This document shows, one piece after another, positions 9,251 through 22,090 of a DNA stretch of 64,000 nt (within the stretch, counting starts at the first letter, position 1; every line of letters begins with the position of its first letter). The notes under the pieces were generated by a model. It did no database searches, was not told the origin of the DNA, and saw nothing but the letters and a program-made list of their open reading frames with translations. A program made the translations under genes and the position numbers. Source of the DNA: Bryoerythrophyllum caledonicum (Eukaryota > Streptophyta > Bryopsida > Pottiales > Pottiaceae); the NCBI GenBank assembly GCA_963971425.1, contig OZ020514.1, forward strand, positions 45,847,527 to 45,911,526. The letters run 5' to 3'.

Positions 9251-12200
9251 GTTCTAAAACATGTTTTCTCATGTAAACACTCACTAGTTGCAATATCCGT
9301 CCCAATACGGATTCAACTTTAAGCTAAGTGCTTAACAATGAACCTCATTGTTCATTATTTGACTTTAACAAATATATCACTTAGATATTAAGTAAAGATG
9401 CGTTGTATTTTTAAAATTTAAGATTTGACACTACTAAAACTAGGCACTACCATGCTCAACAAGGTCTCTAAAAAAATGAAAACCGCAGAACGTAGTAAAT
9501 TTGCTTTAAAAATGCAATATCACAAGAAAGAAGAGTGACAAGAAGTGCATGAAGAAGATAGCCTAGACTATATTCCATTTGAAAAAGGTAGTACGAATCA
9601 ATTGTCCTCCTTTAGACTTCCATATTTCTAGGTGAGTACCATAATTAACTATTATTCGTGGTCGTGATACCAGTGTTTCTTTTTGTTTGCTAGTCGCATA
9701 TAGTAACAAAAAAAACATGTTTAGCTAAATTTCACAATTCTAATTGTAAATTTTTGCGCATGATTTGGTATTGCCACACTATTAATCATTAAATCCACAC
9801 TCTCAAATCACCCAAGACTCACTCTTGGTCTAAGTTCATTTCTCGGGGTGGTCTATTGTCTGGTATTAGATAGTTTTAGTCTAATTATATCATGAAAGCT
9901 ATCTTCTATCAAAATACTTAAGTTTATCTACTTACTTTACACAATTTTGAGGATAAACAATCTCCACTCTAAAGGATTGACGAAATCTTAGTTTTTAACC
10001 CCAAGGTAAAAGTGCTTGGACAAAACCTTGCTAGTCGCCTTTACTATGTGTGTGCCCCATTTTATACTATGCCACCTTGGGCCAATGGATCTTATCCATT
10101 CTTAGCTCATTGCTTTGGTTTATTGATTAATTCTTCTCAAACACAAAATCTTACCAAATGCAATAAAGCTCTGACTTTGTCACATCCGTCCATTATTTGT
10201 GGATTGGTTTCAATTTCAATCCTTCAATAACACATTAGTCCTTCCAAAAACCACACAAGTTAATTGAATTCCCTAAATTCTTCAATGGAATTCAACTCAC
10301 ATTAGATTTACTTGTACAAATAAGTTAATCCGTTTAGATTACTCTTTTTTAGAGCCTAAATTTAACTCTATCCACTTGTGTTTATATGATATTCCATAAA
10401 TTGCATTAAGTGTCTCACATTAAATGCAATCACTCTAATAAGACTGCTCAATCTAATTCTCAACAATTTTGATCATCAAGCATAATCCACTTACACTCAA
10501 ATAATCCCTCTTCTTCCACTTACGCATGCATTAATTTCTTATAATCATAATAACTTTCTTCTAAGAATATATATTCTCTTAAGATCATTCATTAAATACA
10601 TAAGGTCATTCTTTGATCGAATTAGGGTTTTTGTCCTAATTTAACATGAAGATCTAATATGCATAGGCTCATGCATAAACATAAACATAAACGATACAAA
10701 TACAATAACAAACAAATATATTAAAGAAAGACTCTTACAACCATAACTGCTTTTTATCTAGCTTTATTCCTTAAGCTAGGGCTCACTCCATCTTCACTTA
10801 AGGTGATGGCTAATATTTCATAATTAACTAGCTATTTATACTACCTATTTTCTAATGGTTGCACCTCTTAGCAAGAGGTTTTCTCTATTTCTAACCAGTA
10901 GGCTTCTTCTAATTGAATTCCTATACTTGTTCAAAAAAAGGTGTGTCATTCCCAAAAGATCTGAATTAAATCCTTTTCTCACTATAGAATAATAATTTTA
11001 GATATGAACAGGTACTTTTAATTAATTAGCTATTTAATGTGAACTTGATCACTATTTGACTAGTTTCCATTATATCTACAACTTTTTATACTATCAAAAT
11101 TGAAAAAATCTATATTAAATATTTTGGCTCTAGACACACCTTTTGGACGCTATGCATATTGAATAAAATATTGTAGTACCTCTTGTGAAGACACTTTCAA
11201 ACGCAAAGGGATCTAAGACTGATGGAAGGATTGTAAGAGAAGAATTGAAAGCAACACATACGATGCCAATTCTTCATGTACTAGAGTCTGTATAAATAGC
11301 CAAGAGGACTAGCAAGGAGAAATATAAGTACAAGAAGGCCCTCTGGATTTGGACACCACAACACTTTCAAAGTGTAATAGAAACAATATTCAGAATTCAA
11401 ACACCAAGAAACTATGCCTCATCCCTTGCATCCTCGTTTTGAACCAGCAAGGTAGTTGGGATGTAAACCTACAATAGGCACATGTTGAATGCTAACGTAC
11501 AATCTGCTGTATTCAAGCTATTTCACTTCTTTAAAAATTTCAGTGTGAGGGAAATCAAGCTTACTGAATTATGACAATTAGAAATGGATAGTTTGAAGCA
11601 ACGACGGTAATATGTGAGCAATGAGCAATGAGCAGTGAATAGTGAGGCTTGGTAGGAATATTCCAAATTCAAAAATATTCTTAAAATATTATAATTGTAC
11701 TAAAAATAGAAATTTGGGGATCTTATTATTGTGGATTTCGCAAGGTCTCCCGCGATAGCTAAGTTGTGAATAGACGTTTATGCTACTTGTTTGGAAGTGA
11801 ATTGTCAATTTTTTGTGTAGTGTTCAAGACATGATTTGGTTGCATGGTGTCCATTTGCTGGAATAAATTGGATGAAATCTTTGGGTGATATATTTCTTTG
11901 ATGCAACAAATTTTTTAGATTTCTTGGTCACATCTTTGATAGTATGTTCCAAGATTTTCAAATTTCAATGGGGGAGAAAATGAGCACTTTGGTACTGAAG
12001 TGCCTATTTTGGGCTCTTGGTTTTATTGAATTTCAGACACATAAATTTTTGCTACAATTAAACAAGGACTTTTTTTGTACAGTACATAAATGCCAAAGGT
12101 TGAGGCTACTGCAAATCACATCCACTGTTATAGAAAGTATTTCATAAAAAAATTCCAAAATTTCTATGGGGGAAAAAGAACACTTTGATACCAAAGTGCT

Positions 12201-12363
12201 TGTTTAGATTTCCTCATTTTTTGGAAATCTGGATCAAATTTCCGAAAATACCGAGATGCCAAAAATGGCATTTTAGTACCAAAAAGTCTATTTGACACAT
12301 CAAAATATGTACTATAGTTCATACATGAAAAACGAGGCAATAACTTGCCATTATTGTAGAAAC
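9251..12363. other. AT-rich intergenic DNA, nothing recognised
   Basis: No coding frame over 75 codons and no repeat array that I could see by eye. The frames at 10012-10230 and 11944-12147 have no domain and biased composition. Confidence 0.5.
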
Positions 12364-15100
12364 TTAGAGATCACTATCACGGAGTAGATGATTTATTTCA
12401 TTGAAGCTCACATTTGGGACGTGAATGAACTTGTTGTCCTCAGAATTTGCTTTGCAGAGGAAGCGGTAGACGTAATAAAGGTGCTTGCACTTCACCGAGG
12501 CTATTTGTTTACATATTTAAGCTCTACTAGTCATGGTAACGAAGTCTTTGCAAGTGTAGAAGGGGATGTCACAATGTTTAATCTGGTATGTCTTCTGCTT
12601 GAGATAGTCCCCTGAAATGATGGTGATGATCTTGCTAAAACCTAGATATGAAATGGGCATCACCTTCTTTACAGTGGCCTTGACGTTTTGTGCAAAAATT
12701 TTAAGTTGGTGCTGGGGTACCCTTCTTCAAATCCTTATAGACCTTCGCATTTCTTCTTTTGCCCCATTGAATGTTGTGGCATTCCTAGAGCCTTTTCTAT
12801 GAGGAGCAATGTGCCACTACAAAGGATTGTACGCGATCTCATGAATAGATGTAGCATGGGGATGAAGGATAGAAGGGGATTTAATGGCGGTATGGTCGGC
12901 ATTTGAAGCCCTAGCCTCACTTCGGGCTCGTGTTGAATGAGTTTGAACACGTGGGTGAGAGAAGTTAACTTTGGAGAGTCTTCTTCAAAATCGGTTAGAA
13001 GATCAAGCTTCTGTTTGTTTGAGCTGAACATCTTCTCGCCTTCTAGATGGAGAACTTCAGTGGTGAAGTTCTCTGTGCCAAAGAACTTAGTAATCCATGT
13101 AGAAATCTTGATTGGCTCCTTTGTACCCCTGGCAGCCTACAGTCAAAGCTTCTTAAGGTTGGGCCCAATGCCTAAAGCATGACCGTGCGGGTAGGCCCAC
13201 TAATTGGTGAATTGCATTATGGCCTGCATTATATTGTCGGTGGTAGCAACGTACATGCAAGTCCTTCTATTGCCGGACATTTGCAATTATTTGTTGTGCA
13301 CCGTCTTTGTTACGAAATAGGATGGAATTTCCGCCAATTGCCCTATATTGAGTTTCTACATGGCATTGAGCAGAGTTAGGATTTTGGATTAGGTGTAGGA
13401 GGAAGCATGACAAACTAATGTTAGAGTTTAGTGGTTGAGGAAGTGCCAAAACAAGCAGCTAAACAATTGAGATTTTAGGATATGTATACGCACCATATTC
13501 ATGAAGCCATCCCATTGATGATAGCAGAAAAGCCAAAAATCGAGCTAGTCGTCCAACTCACGTATCGCTTCTTTAGATGCCGCCCGGAAAAAAAGCCACG
13601 AAGCTTTGATTCCCAACTACAACTCTTTCGCCTTTTCAGACGTCTTTGCATCTTTGTACTGTTTGCAAAGTCGGTTGTTTTGTTTTCGTAACCATGAACA
13701 TATGAGCTTCGTAGTGTATATGTTCAAGGACGTCATAAAGTGCAGGAGATATCACCGCTCCTTGTCAACCATCTTCACGGTAGGGTCGCCGCTTTCAAAG
13801 ACCATGCGGACATTGTTCTAGTTGGCTTGAGCGCTGTCTACTATGAAGCCCCTAAAGATAGGGTTTGGTTAGCCGTGGCAAGCCCTCACCTTCTTGAAGG
13901 ACAACCACATGAGCTCCTAGGATTTAGCGTCCTTGCTTTGCATATCACAGATTGCGATAGTCATCACTTGATAGTATTCGGGTTCGTAGATGTGGCAAGC
14001 TATTGTTGTCTCGCCCTTCACTTGTTTTGCGTGGTCAAACATGATCCAAGAGTTTTGAAGGTCACCACCAACCTGCATTCGTGTGACGAGGTCAACGGTG
14101 CTATGCGGACCTTCGACGGATATCTTGAAAAGGTATAATTTCTCCTCGTCTTGTCCTTGAAAGACGTTGTCTTGGATGTATAGCGCATCTTCAACTTGAG
14201 TTTGATGATGTTATTGATTGATCCTCTATTTACAGTGGATCAAAAGGTAGAGGTAGCATTTTTGATGTTAAAAGAGCTAAGTATCCAAAATCTTTCCGTA
14301 ATTGAGACAAACAAGTCTCGATGAAGAAGTTTGGGCGTGCCCTCCCGGTCAAGTGCAAAGATCTCAATGGACAAGAACTCCTTGCTCGCACCTAGACCCA
14401 TGGCAGAGTTCTTTGCTGGAGGGGTTTTATACACCTCATCATCTACAATCTTAGTGGCTCTTTCGTCGGACTTAGGTCAAATGCCTTTAGCAGTGGGATG
14501 TTGGTGAATACAATGTGAATGCAAGCAATACTGAGGCTACTCTTATTGATGATGTAATACATTTGGCAAGAACAAGAACCAAGGGAAGAGGGAAAGGACT
14601 TATAGATCTAGCATAGCAAAGTCAAGTTTGGGGGTGGCGTGCCTTTTATTGCAAAGAGGTGTGAAGAAGCGCCCTTCCATTTGGTTTTGTTGTCTAAGTC
14701 GGTGGTGTACAACCTTGGACAAGCTTTGTTCATGCACTTCAGGTGGCCGACATACAAGGAGGATCTAAAAATAAGTCCATAGTTATTTGCAACGTTAGTA
14801 ATATATGTCTTTGTCTATGCATGTGGGTCAAATCTCTTGTCTATGTCTTTCATTTGCCAACCGTATGAGAGTGATATCATGATCAAAGTGGGAAAAACTG
14901 GAATAAAACATCTCCATTGAATTTGGGGGAAGACATTTGACCTTCTCGTAGCAAAAAGTATCCAGGTTCAAGAACTTCAGGTCATCCATCCGACACGGCC
15001 TACTCTGTAACTGCTTAAGAAATAAAAAAACGGTAGAAGATTCCAACTTGGGAGGTAAGGGCGACCGTAAATTCAACAACGGCTAGCTAGTATGTGACTG
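12364..15100 (-). pseudogene. Mutator-like SWIM transposase, copy A (degraded)
   Basis: Read on the minus strand this stretch aligns along its length with the better-kept copy at 49-52.8 kb. Visible pieces include DLVTRMQVGGDLQNSWIMFD around 14040-14110, a following segment like TIACHIYEPEYYQVMTIAIC, GFIVDSAQAN near 13820, and a C-terminal SWIM part: VKCKHLYYVYRFLC near 12470 followed by VSFNEINHLL. It ends at a stop whose complement is 12364-12366. The order is that of MULE transposases: a zinc-binding N-terminal part, a DDE/RNase H-fold core, then SWIM. It has many stops and frameshifts, so it cannot encode a working enzyme. The N-terminal border is vague, with weak similarity as far as about 15300. 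No TIRs were found. Confidence 0.65.
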
Positions 15101-15720
15101 AGATCCATTTTCAGGAATCTCTAGCACAATTTTAGTGATTGGAGAGAGAAAAGAAAGGTCTGGTTTTGATGTTGTGATGTATTCATCATCGTACAACTCA
15201 CTGAGCAAAATGGTGTCATTCTCGGAGGACTTGACCTTGACATGAGTTGTAGATGTCGTATGGATTGTAGACCTTCATGACTCAGGGGTGGGGATGAAAA
15301 GGCTATTAATGAAATTGCCAAAGACTTTGAAATTCCTAGCCAAGAGTCTCCGAGTCAATTCTCCATCCTTAATTCTTCTCATTTGCAATACAATTGAGAC
15401 TGCCTCCATTTCCTCGGCATTGCACACTTGTCAAAGAAATGATGCCCAAAGCATGTTTGAATACATACTTTTTTGCTCAAAATACACGTGCACATATTAT
15501 TTGTTTTTTGTTTTTTTAATGCTACTTGTTTGTTAAGGTCTTTGCTTTCAACTTTATAGATAAGTCCTATTTGGATTGTAATACAAATTCATTCTAATCA
15601 TCTCAATATCTTCTCCAGATTTTCCTATACCTTTATTTGAATTGTCAATATCTAAAATAATCAAAGTATTAGTAAATTGAAATGAAATATCATCAGAATG
15701 ATAATACCTAAACCAAGGAC

Positions 15721-15830
15721 CCTAAATCCTAAATCCTAAATCCTAAACCTGAACCTAAATCCCAAACCCTAAATCCTAAATCCTAAAACCTAACCCTAAC
15801 CTTGAGAGTTACCCTAACCCTTAATCCCAC
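15721..15830 (-). repeat. degenerate telomere-like array
   Basis: A run of CCTAAAT/CCCTAAA heptamers with frequent single changes; the consensus reads as TTTAGGA/TTTAGGG on the minus strand. It may be a decayed interstitial telomere tract or a simple repeat seeded by one. Confidence 0.75.
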
Positions 15831-16440
15831 AATTACGTGTGTACTGGTCGCATATGCAAGTATATTTGAAGTACGTATTCTTCCTAATTTAGTTGACTGG
15901 GGAATAGTAGATTCAGTTTTCCGTCGAGATTTCAAATTTGCACCTTTTAAAGGACTGTGGAAAGGTTTCCTCTGGCCAATTCTGAAATCGTAGCCCGCAA
16001 TTGAAACGGTCGTGTGTCCGTGACTGATCCCGGCGAACCTCGTCCAGTTTCTTCATTTCTTTCGTTCTCAATTTGGTTGCTGTACAAGGCTGGTGGGTGG
16101 GAGGCTTGGAGGTAATACAACTGTGGGAGGTAGAGGAGGGCAACATTTATAGGTTGCACACGGTTGAGCAGGGCGCTTGCGCGAGGCAACAATGCAGCGG
16201 TTGTCTACTTCATAAAGTACAAGGAGTTTACTTCTTGCAGTCTCCATGTATTCTAGCAATTAGGATGTGACAGTGATGCTTATTGCTCTAGTTCGAGTTG
16301 CTACTGTGATTTTGAAGCGTCACTACGAGTTCCTCGATTACTAACGCAAAGATTTGGGTTCTAGTATACTAAAAGGCAGATTTTCTAGGTTGAAGAGTTT
16401 GTCCATATTATGCCCGAAAATGACGGCGATAATCACGGAA
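15831..16440. other. unassigned stretch before the DUF7869 element
   Basis: Short overlapping frames on both strands around 15910-16270 have higher GC but no recognisable product. Nothing else is seen. Confidence 0.4.
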
Positions 16441-16843
16441 GGACATTTTAGCTCGAATCATGCTAATGTGTTAAACCTTATTTTCAACAATGGTTTAGCT
16501 CGACTTGAGCTAAACTGTCATAACATATTATTAACGATAGTTTAGCTCGACTCGAGCTAAACTGTCATACCTTATTTTCTACAATAGTTTAGCTCGACTC
16601 GAGCTAAATTGTCATACCATTAAATATTCAACATTTCAGCTCGGATCAAACTAAAATGTCATTGTCAAGGGTGTGATTATTTCATTTTCACATTAAAAGT
16701 GCTGATATGAAATTGTATTCTTGTCATACAATACCATCAGACTTTACCTCGAGTCGAGCTAAATTTGCATGTTCTACAATGTCAATTGAGTTGAATGCAA
16801 GTTATTTTTCAAGCACCAGACCTTACCTTGATTCGAGCTTAAT
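16441..16843. repeat. left palindrome array, 47-bp period
   Basis: Five units at a strict period of about 47 bp (motif starts 16447, 16494, 16541, 16588 and about 16634), then two outlying copies (16743 and about 16823). The best copy, 16541-16561, has perfect arms TTTAGCTCGA and TCGAGCTAAA around one C. Copies at 16494 and 16588 differ by one or no bases. Each unit could fold into a 10-bp-stem hairpin or bind a dimeric protein. Confidence 0.9.
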
Positions 16844-16903
16844 TACGGACTTAATATGCTTCTGCATTGATGCCCATTCCTACAAAGTATTCACCCATAC
16901 TAT

Positions 16904-19785
16904 TTGGAAGGATTCTTTAATATTTATCTCATTCGAATGCAAATGTCATCCTCAGAGGATGTCAATGTTCATGTTGACGCTCCCGTGAACCCAAACCTTC
17001 TTAAGTTTGATGTTATTCCTCGCCGTCACTCGGTCGGGATGACTGTTTTGCTTCACAATGGTTCGGGTGTTCGCGTTGCGGAGAGGTTGGTTCGCAATGT
17101 CCGGTCCAGTGCAGTTCTAGGTTCCTCTGGTCTTCTTGGAGTTTCCAATATTATAGTACAGGTGTCCAATACTTTTGTTGAGGAGGAAGCTCCTGATGAA
17201 TGGAGGTACTCATTTAAGTCCTGGCCAATTCAACAAGTCTTCTTAAACAGTGTGAGTCACTTTCATCATTGCCTTAGGGACGTTTACAATGACTGGTCGG
17301 TTGAGCGTAACAAACCTCTAGATGGGAGCACCCGTTCGTACGACAATTCTTCAAGGAATACACGTCCAACAATGTCTAGGAATGTTGAATTCCTCATGAC
17401 CCCTCATTCCATTAACGCAGTTGCGAGCAGTAGTTGTTGAATTCAAAACTATGTTGAACACTACCCTAGAGATAAAATAAAAGTCTTATGGCTGCGTTTG
17501 TACACTGAGACCATCGTGCAGTTTCAGAATTATATCAAACTCGACGTTCACAGACAGTTTTATAGAAACGCTGCGAGTATGAAGGTTGTGACCCTAAAGG
17601 GTGTGGACGTTTGTGCCCATGCTTGGATGAAAATCATGGGTGTAAGTTTGAGTACGTTCTATTGGAATCCGAAGGACGCTGCCGCTAGTCATGCGGCTCA
17701 ACACCACAAGAATACCGGTTTGTGTAAGCCTAGAGGTCATACGGTTGTGGCTACTGCCGCTCTTGGAGCCATCCTCGATAGACATGCGGACCACATGCCT
17801 CACAAGTCTCGTGTTCTCCCATCTGGCGAGAAGGTTGTGGCAAAGGTCATCCCTGCAAGTTTTTAGTGGAAGGATCAGATACAGCTTCTTGATGATCATC
17901 TCGTTGATTGTGGATTGCCGCCAATCTCAACGTCAAGCTTGAGTACCATTCGGTGAGTGAGCTTCCTTGAGTACTATGCCAAGAAAGGTGGAGACAACTT
18001 TGCCCGTTGTTCTACGTGTGATAAGTACCGAGATGAGAAGAAGCTTACTCAACCTGGAACACAAGCATCACTGCTATGGCAAAAGAAGATGCAAGTTCAC
18101 ATCGATTCTGCTTTCTCACATCGGGACTTGTACTACCTGAACCGATTTCAATCAAAGTCGTCGCCCCAGGAGGTTCTAACCATCATGCATGATAAGATGG
18201 ATCACTCAATGACCGCCTCCCCAATTTTTTCACATAAAACAAAGCTCTTAGATGGGCTTCTGAAGTTTACTCTTGCTATCACAGGCATGCTTGCCCTATG
18301 GTCATGTGGACCAATGTTACGCCCATTCCGGCCTTGATTTCTACACCCATGATGCCAATTACACGGTCGGGTCGTTCGCAAAACTATTGCGTGACCTGGA
18401 GGCGCCTCCGAAATCATCGTCCTGCCAACTCTTTCCAGAATCTAGTTATCATCCATTGTATGCGGCGATAGTACGGGGTGCAGAGATGAGTTTGGATCCA
18501 TTAGGGCAGATTCGAGATATCCCAGTTTCAGGGAGGCCTTTGCCTCCAATATTAAACGTGCAAATGGACAATGCTGCTGGTGATAACAAAAATAGATTTG
18601 TTTTCTGTTTTTGGTCTCTCCTTGTTGCAAAACGCATCTTCCGCGAGGAATATGTTAATTTCATGCTAGTTGGTCAAACACATGATGATATAGATGCATT
18701 ATTTTGACGTTGGAGTATGACACTGAGGAATGAGAGTTTTCCAACCATTCCTTTGCTCATGAGGTCGTTCATGAAAAATGAGAGTGTTCCCACAATCCCG
18801 CATCTCATCCAAGAGGTTCTTGACTTTAAGAAGTTCATTGGTGATATGATTGCGGGCAGAGATGAAGCTTTGCAAGGTCATACAAAGGCTCATCAATTTA
18901 AGTTTTATGTGGATTCAAGTGGTTGTCCGGTAATGAAGTATAAAATCCTTTGTCATGATGAGGATTGGGTTCCTAAAGGAAAAGAGAAGGTAGTGGCATC
19001 AAATTGTGGAAGGAGGATTCTGAAGGAAGGGCTTTATGGCCTCACGGAGAACCTGATGCATTGAAGCCTTCTACGATGCGGCATCTCCCTGAGGTGGTAA
19101 AGGGACTTTCAGGATTCAATGATCACTAGGATAAATCATCGCGGGAGTCTGTTGAAGTCAGATCACGTTTTGAGCCACTGTAGTAATATTGGCGCGACGT
19201 TAGAGATGCTCAGACTCTTCCAATGTATACGTCCATATCATTGGAAGACAAATTTTGGCCAACGACTCGAACTGCCCATGCCATTGAAGATGAATTCTCA
19301 GCGGAGGGTGAGGTTCGCGAGGAGTATCGTGAAGATGAGCATTTTATTGGCCAGAGATGCGATCATCCACCTCCTTCTTTTAGAGTTGGTCGTGATTTTT
19401 TTGCTGGCTATTTTGTTGCATTGCGGCCTTGTGATGGAGACGAGCGCCCATTTTGGATTGCTCAAGCAATTTCAGATCCTAACTCTAACCCAGATATGCC
19501 CAACATCGTGCATATCCAATTCTTCCGCCCTATATCGCGCGATTGGGATGTTATGAAGTTCTACAACGATTGGGATACAACGATTGGGATTGCAACCTTC
19601 GCTGGACAGTTGAAAAGGGGATAGCCATAACGTGGGAGAGTACCGATTCAATCTTGATAGCATGGAGACCTAGGTCTTCAAAGCAAGATGGAGGTCATGT
19701 ACAAGATTCAACTACAATAATTCCGAAGGGGCAAGTAGCGATTATCAAGGTCTCCTTGGAAGCACTTGCCAGGTCTGAATTGTAA
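16904..19785 (+). pseudogene. DUF7869-type transposase-like gene (broken)
   Basis: Open pieces occur in order. The N-terminal part (16904-17440) has no known domain. At 17957-18290 a Cys pair (ARCSTCDKYRDEKK) is followed by HIDSAFSHRDLYYLNRF and IMHDKMDHSM. At 18300-18707 comes ILNVQMDNAAGDNKNRFVF followed by FMLVGQTHDDIDALF. The motifs MHDKMD, QMDNxxGDNKNR and GxTHDDIDALF are the signature of DUF7869 proteins, common in non-seed plants and some animals, and look like the acidic centres of an RNase H-fold transposase. A C-terminal piece (about 19330-19785) reads RPPFRVGRD-like, then VHIQFFRPISRDWDVMKF and ITWESTDSILIAWRP, possibly a chromatin-binding fold. In-frame stops fall at TGA after 17437, TAG near 17866, TGA near 17954 and TGA near 18705. 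There are frameshifts near 18290 and between the last blocks. The gene is a recently decayed, near full-length copy. Confidence 0.7.
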
Positions 19786-20100
19786 TAGACTTAGATAAAA
19801 TGGACTTTCCTTTTCGTAGATTTTGGATTCTGATGCGTGATACTTCATGTAGTATGGTTAGATCCATTGGTGCCAAGATTATAGATATTTGTATTCGATT
19901 ACACTTTGTATGAGTATATATGATGCCAATGATTGCTCCGACATATTCTCTCCATTGTTTTTGCATATCAATGATAATTTGCAATATCTTTTTGTTTCTT
20001 TTTTAAAATAACAATGTGGTAAATTGCTCCTAATCTTGAAACCAATAATACCAGTAATTGCCTTCATGGTGAATGATAGAAAGTAAATGTTGGTTCACAC

Positions 20101-21032
20101 TTTAGCTCTAGTGGAGCTAATGTGCGAGCAAATCTTCTTTTTAGTTCACTGCACTTAGTAATGTTGCGCACTTTAGGTCAAATGGAGCTAATGTGTGTGG
20201 AATTGCTTTTTTGAATTCATTGCACCTCTAAGTGATGGAGACACTTTAGTTTGAAGAGAGCTACTATGTGTACAACTTTTTTCCCACTTTTGAACACCAT
20301 CATTTGAAACTCGTTACTTATTTTTTTAGCCAATGTGTATTCCTCAAGGTGAACTAAAATTCTTTTGAATTAAAAAAAAAGGCTCATAAGAATATGTTTA
20401 GCTAATTCTTTTACAAGTGGCTATATGTCCGTCATTTAGCTCACTTTAAGCTAGCTTGGAGCATGGTGTTAATCCGAGTTAGTAGGTTTGAGAGATTTTT
20501 GTAACCTCGAAGGCTTCAGTGTGAATATTTAGCTATTCATATTCAATGAACTCATGTGGTATAAAAGAAGTGTCGACTAATGTGTTCTTCTTTTCAATAA
20601 TATAGTTAGATTTGTAATGTAACCCTAGCCCGTAGTACTTATTTTTCTAGGAAATTTTGTAGTGAACATTACCTCCCAATTTAACAGAAACTCATATCCC
20701 TTCATAATGTAGAGTTTAGATGTGCACTTTAGCTCTTATGTTCTACATGTGTTAATTTGGGAGTCCCTATATCTCCCAATATAACGAAGATGTTGTTAAA
20801 ATAGGCTGAAAAGCCTCATTGGTGTTCAACCCTCGCCCAAAAAGTATAGTGGAAGCACTCTTCAGGTGATCTAATGAGGGGAGGCAATAATACTGACTCT
20901 TTGTATTCACCATAAATACAACAGCCTCGGAAAACTATTTTAGCGTACTATCTAAAGGGCAAAACATCATAAGCATTATTATTGGAGATTGAGAGCCTCC
21001 GAAAATAACATTGGAGCTTGACTTGAGCTAAA
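20101..21032. repeat. right palindrome cluster of the DUF7869 element
   Basis: Copies of the same motif occur at 20101-20120 (TTTAGCTCTAGTGGAGCTAA), 20172-20191 and 20245-20264, spaced 71-73 bp apart and each followed by a TGTG-containing tail. Looser copies are at 20434, 20728 and 21013-21032 (GGAGCTTGACTTGAGCTAAA). The copies are more diverged than on the left. Confidence 0.75.
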
Positions 21033-21651
21033 CAACGCACATATGATTGGTCAAAATGTTATAGTCTAAGATTTTCATTTCCAACAGATACGGAATGATG
21101 TCCATTAAAACGAGAGGTAAATACGCATATAAAATGCATTTATGAAAATATAGATCCTTAGAAACAAGTTTAGGGTTTAGGATTAATTTTCACCGTGAGT
21201 CAAGCATAATGATATACATCTAGATCATGTAGTAGAGCATATGCCACATTTAAGTAAATCTGGACTTTTGAAAGTCTAGATTGGTCAAAGTCCAGATTTA
21301 TTCAAGGAAAAGCTAACAAAATATGGTATAGAGGTGCTTCGTAAGATCCTATGATCTAACAAAGATGGTGAATAAATTTTGAAAGTTAGAAGCTTCACAA
21401 GAGAATCAATTGATAAATTTTAGGAATGTGTGATGTAGCAAGTGACCTTGCAAGAATAGGAGAATCATAGTAGAAGTGAGAAGTGACCTGGCATCACAGG
21501 ATAGAAAGATCCTACCATCACCATTTATTGTTAGTAGTAGAAGTGAGAAGAATTATGTATATACTGCATCAACAGTGAGAAACAAACGTAGCATGTAAGT
21601 GGTTCCAGTAGAACAGAAGTATTTGAGGAGGGCTAATTCATTATTAAGAAA
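21033..21651. other. no gene seen
   Basis: AT-rich stretch between the DUF7869 element and the minus-strand Helitron. It contains a TTTAGGGTTTAGG fragment near 21170 and a short self-complementary piece near 21260-21300 (TCTGGACTTT / AAAGTCCAGA), and no reading frame of note. Confidence 0.5.
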
Positions 21652-21685
21652 CTAGTGGGGTACCCCTGTCCTTTGGACACCTTTC
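21652..21685 (-). other. Helitron 3' hairpin terminus
   Basis: Minus strand: stem TGTCC/GGACA with an AAA loop, immediately followed by palindrome GGGGTACCCC, then ACTAG. This is the expected strand-transfer termination structure. Confidence 0.8.
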
Positions 21686-21836
21686 TTGTTGGATAATTTT
21701 TGTTGGATGAATTTATATATTGTTGAGCTAACCAATGCTATAACCCGAAAGAAACTCCAGCGCAAGACTTATAAACGGAGCTGCACATCCTCCCTCAGCG
21801 ATTGTGCTGGCAAAATCCGTACCAACTCAGACAAAC

Positions 21837-22090
21837 CTAATCATTGTCCTTGTACTCGGGCCAGTCGAGGTAGCGCGGCTGCACGCCCGTGCCCTGGCAC
21901 GTGGTGTAGGTCAGGGATCCGGAGCCCTCGTAGTTGATGCAGCGTGAGCCTTGCGCTGGCCGCCGCCGAGCTCCACCGTGATGTTGCCCGCACCGACGCA
22001 GAAGCGGCACACTTGCGAGCCAGTTTCCTTACATGGGAAGCACGGCTGGTCGTTCTCGCGCTGCTTTGAGCTCTTCACTTGTGACTCGCA
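21837..22090 (-). pseudogene. LQY1: LQY1-like zinc-finger protein, 3' part, captured fragment
   Basis: The minus strand gives PCFPCKETGSQVCRFCVGAG, then NITVELGGGQRK, and, after a one-base slip, CINYEGSGSLTYTTCQGTG and VQPRYLDWPEYKDND with a stop at 21837-21839. This matches the C-terminal half of LQY1, a thylakoid DnaJ-type zinc-finger protein with disulfide isomerase activity involved in photosystem II repair. Its family ending is VQPRYLDRREFKDDD. Two zinc ligands of the second CxxCxGxG pair are changed to Tyr (CINY, TYTTC), which with the slip marks a dead copy. The transit peptide and first exons are missing. It is joined directly to the last DUF971 exon. Confidence 0.85.

Larger units (their letters stand above)
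16441..21032 (+). mobile_element. DUF7869-type transposon (minimum extent)
   Basis: A degraded DUF7869-type transposase-like gene (16904-19785) is flanked on both sides by clusters of the same palindrome, TTTAGCTC...GAGCTAAA. The left cluster is at 16441-16843 and the right cluster at 20101-21032. A single motif family on both flanks of one gene indicates that flanks and gene moved as a unit, with the motifs as subterminal repeats. I could not find terminal inverted repeats or a target duplication, so the limits given are only the outermost motif copies. Confidence 0.55.

Noticed and set aside
13740-14138. A 132-codon + strand frame.
   Set aside because: It is the antisense of transposase copy A; the minus strand matches the family core.
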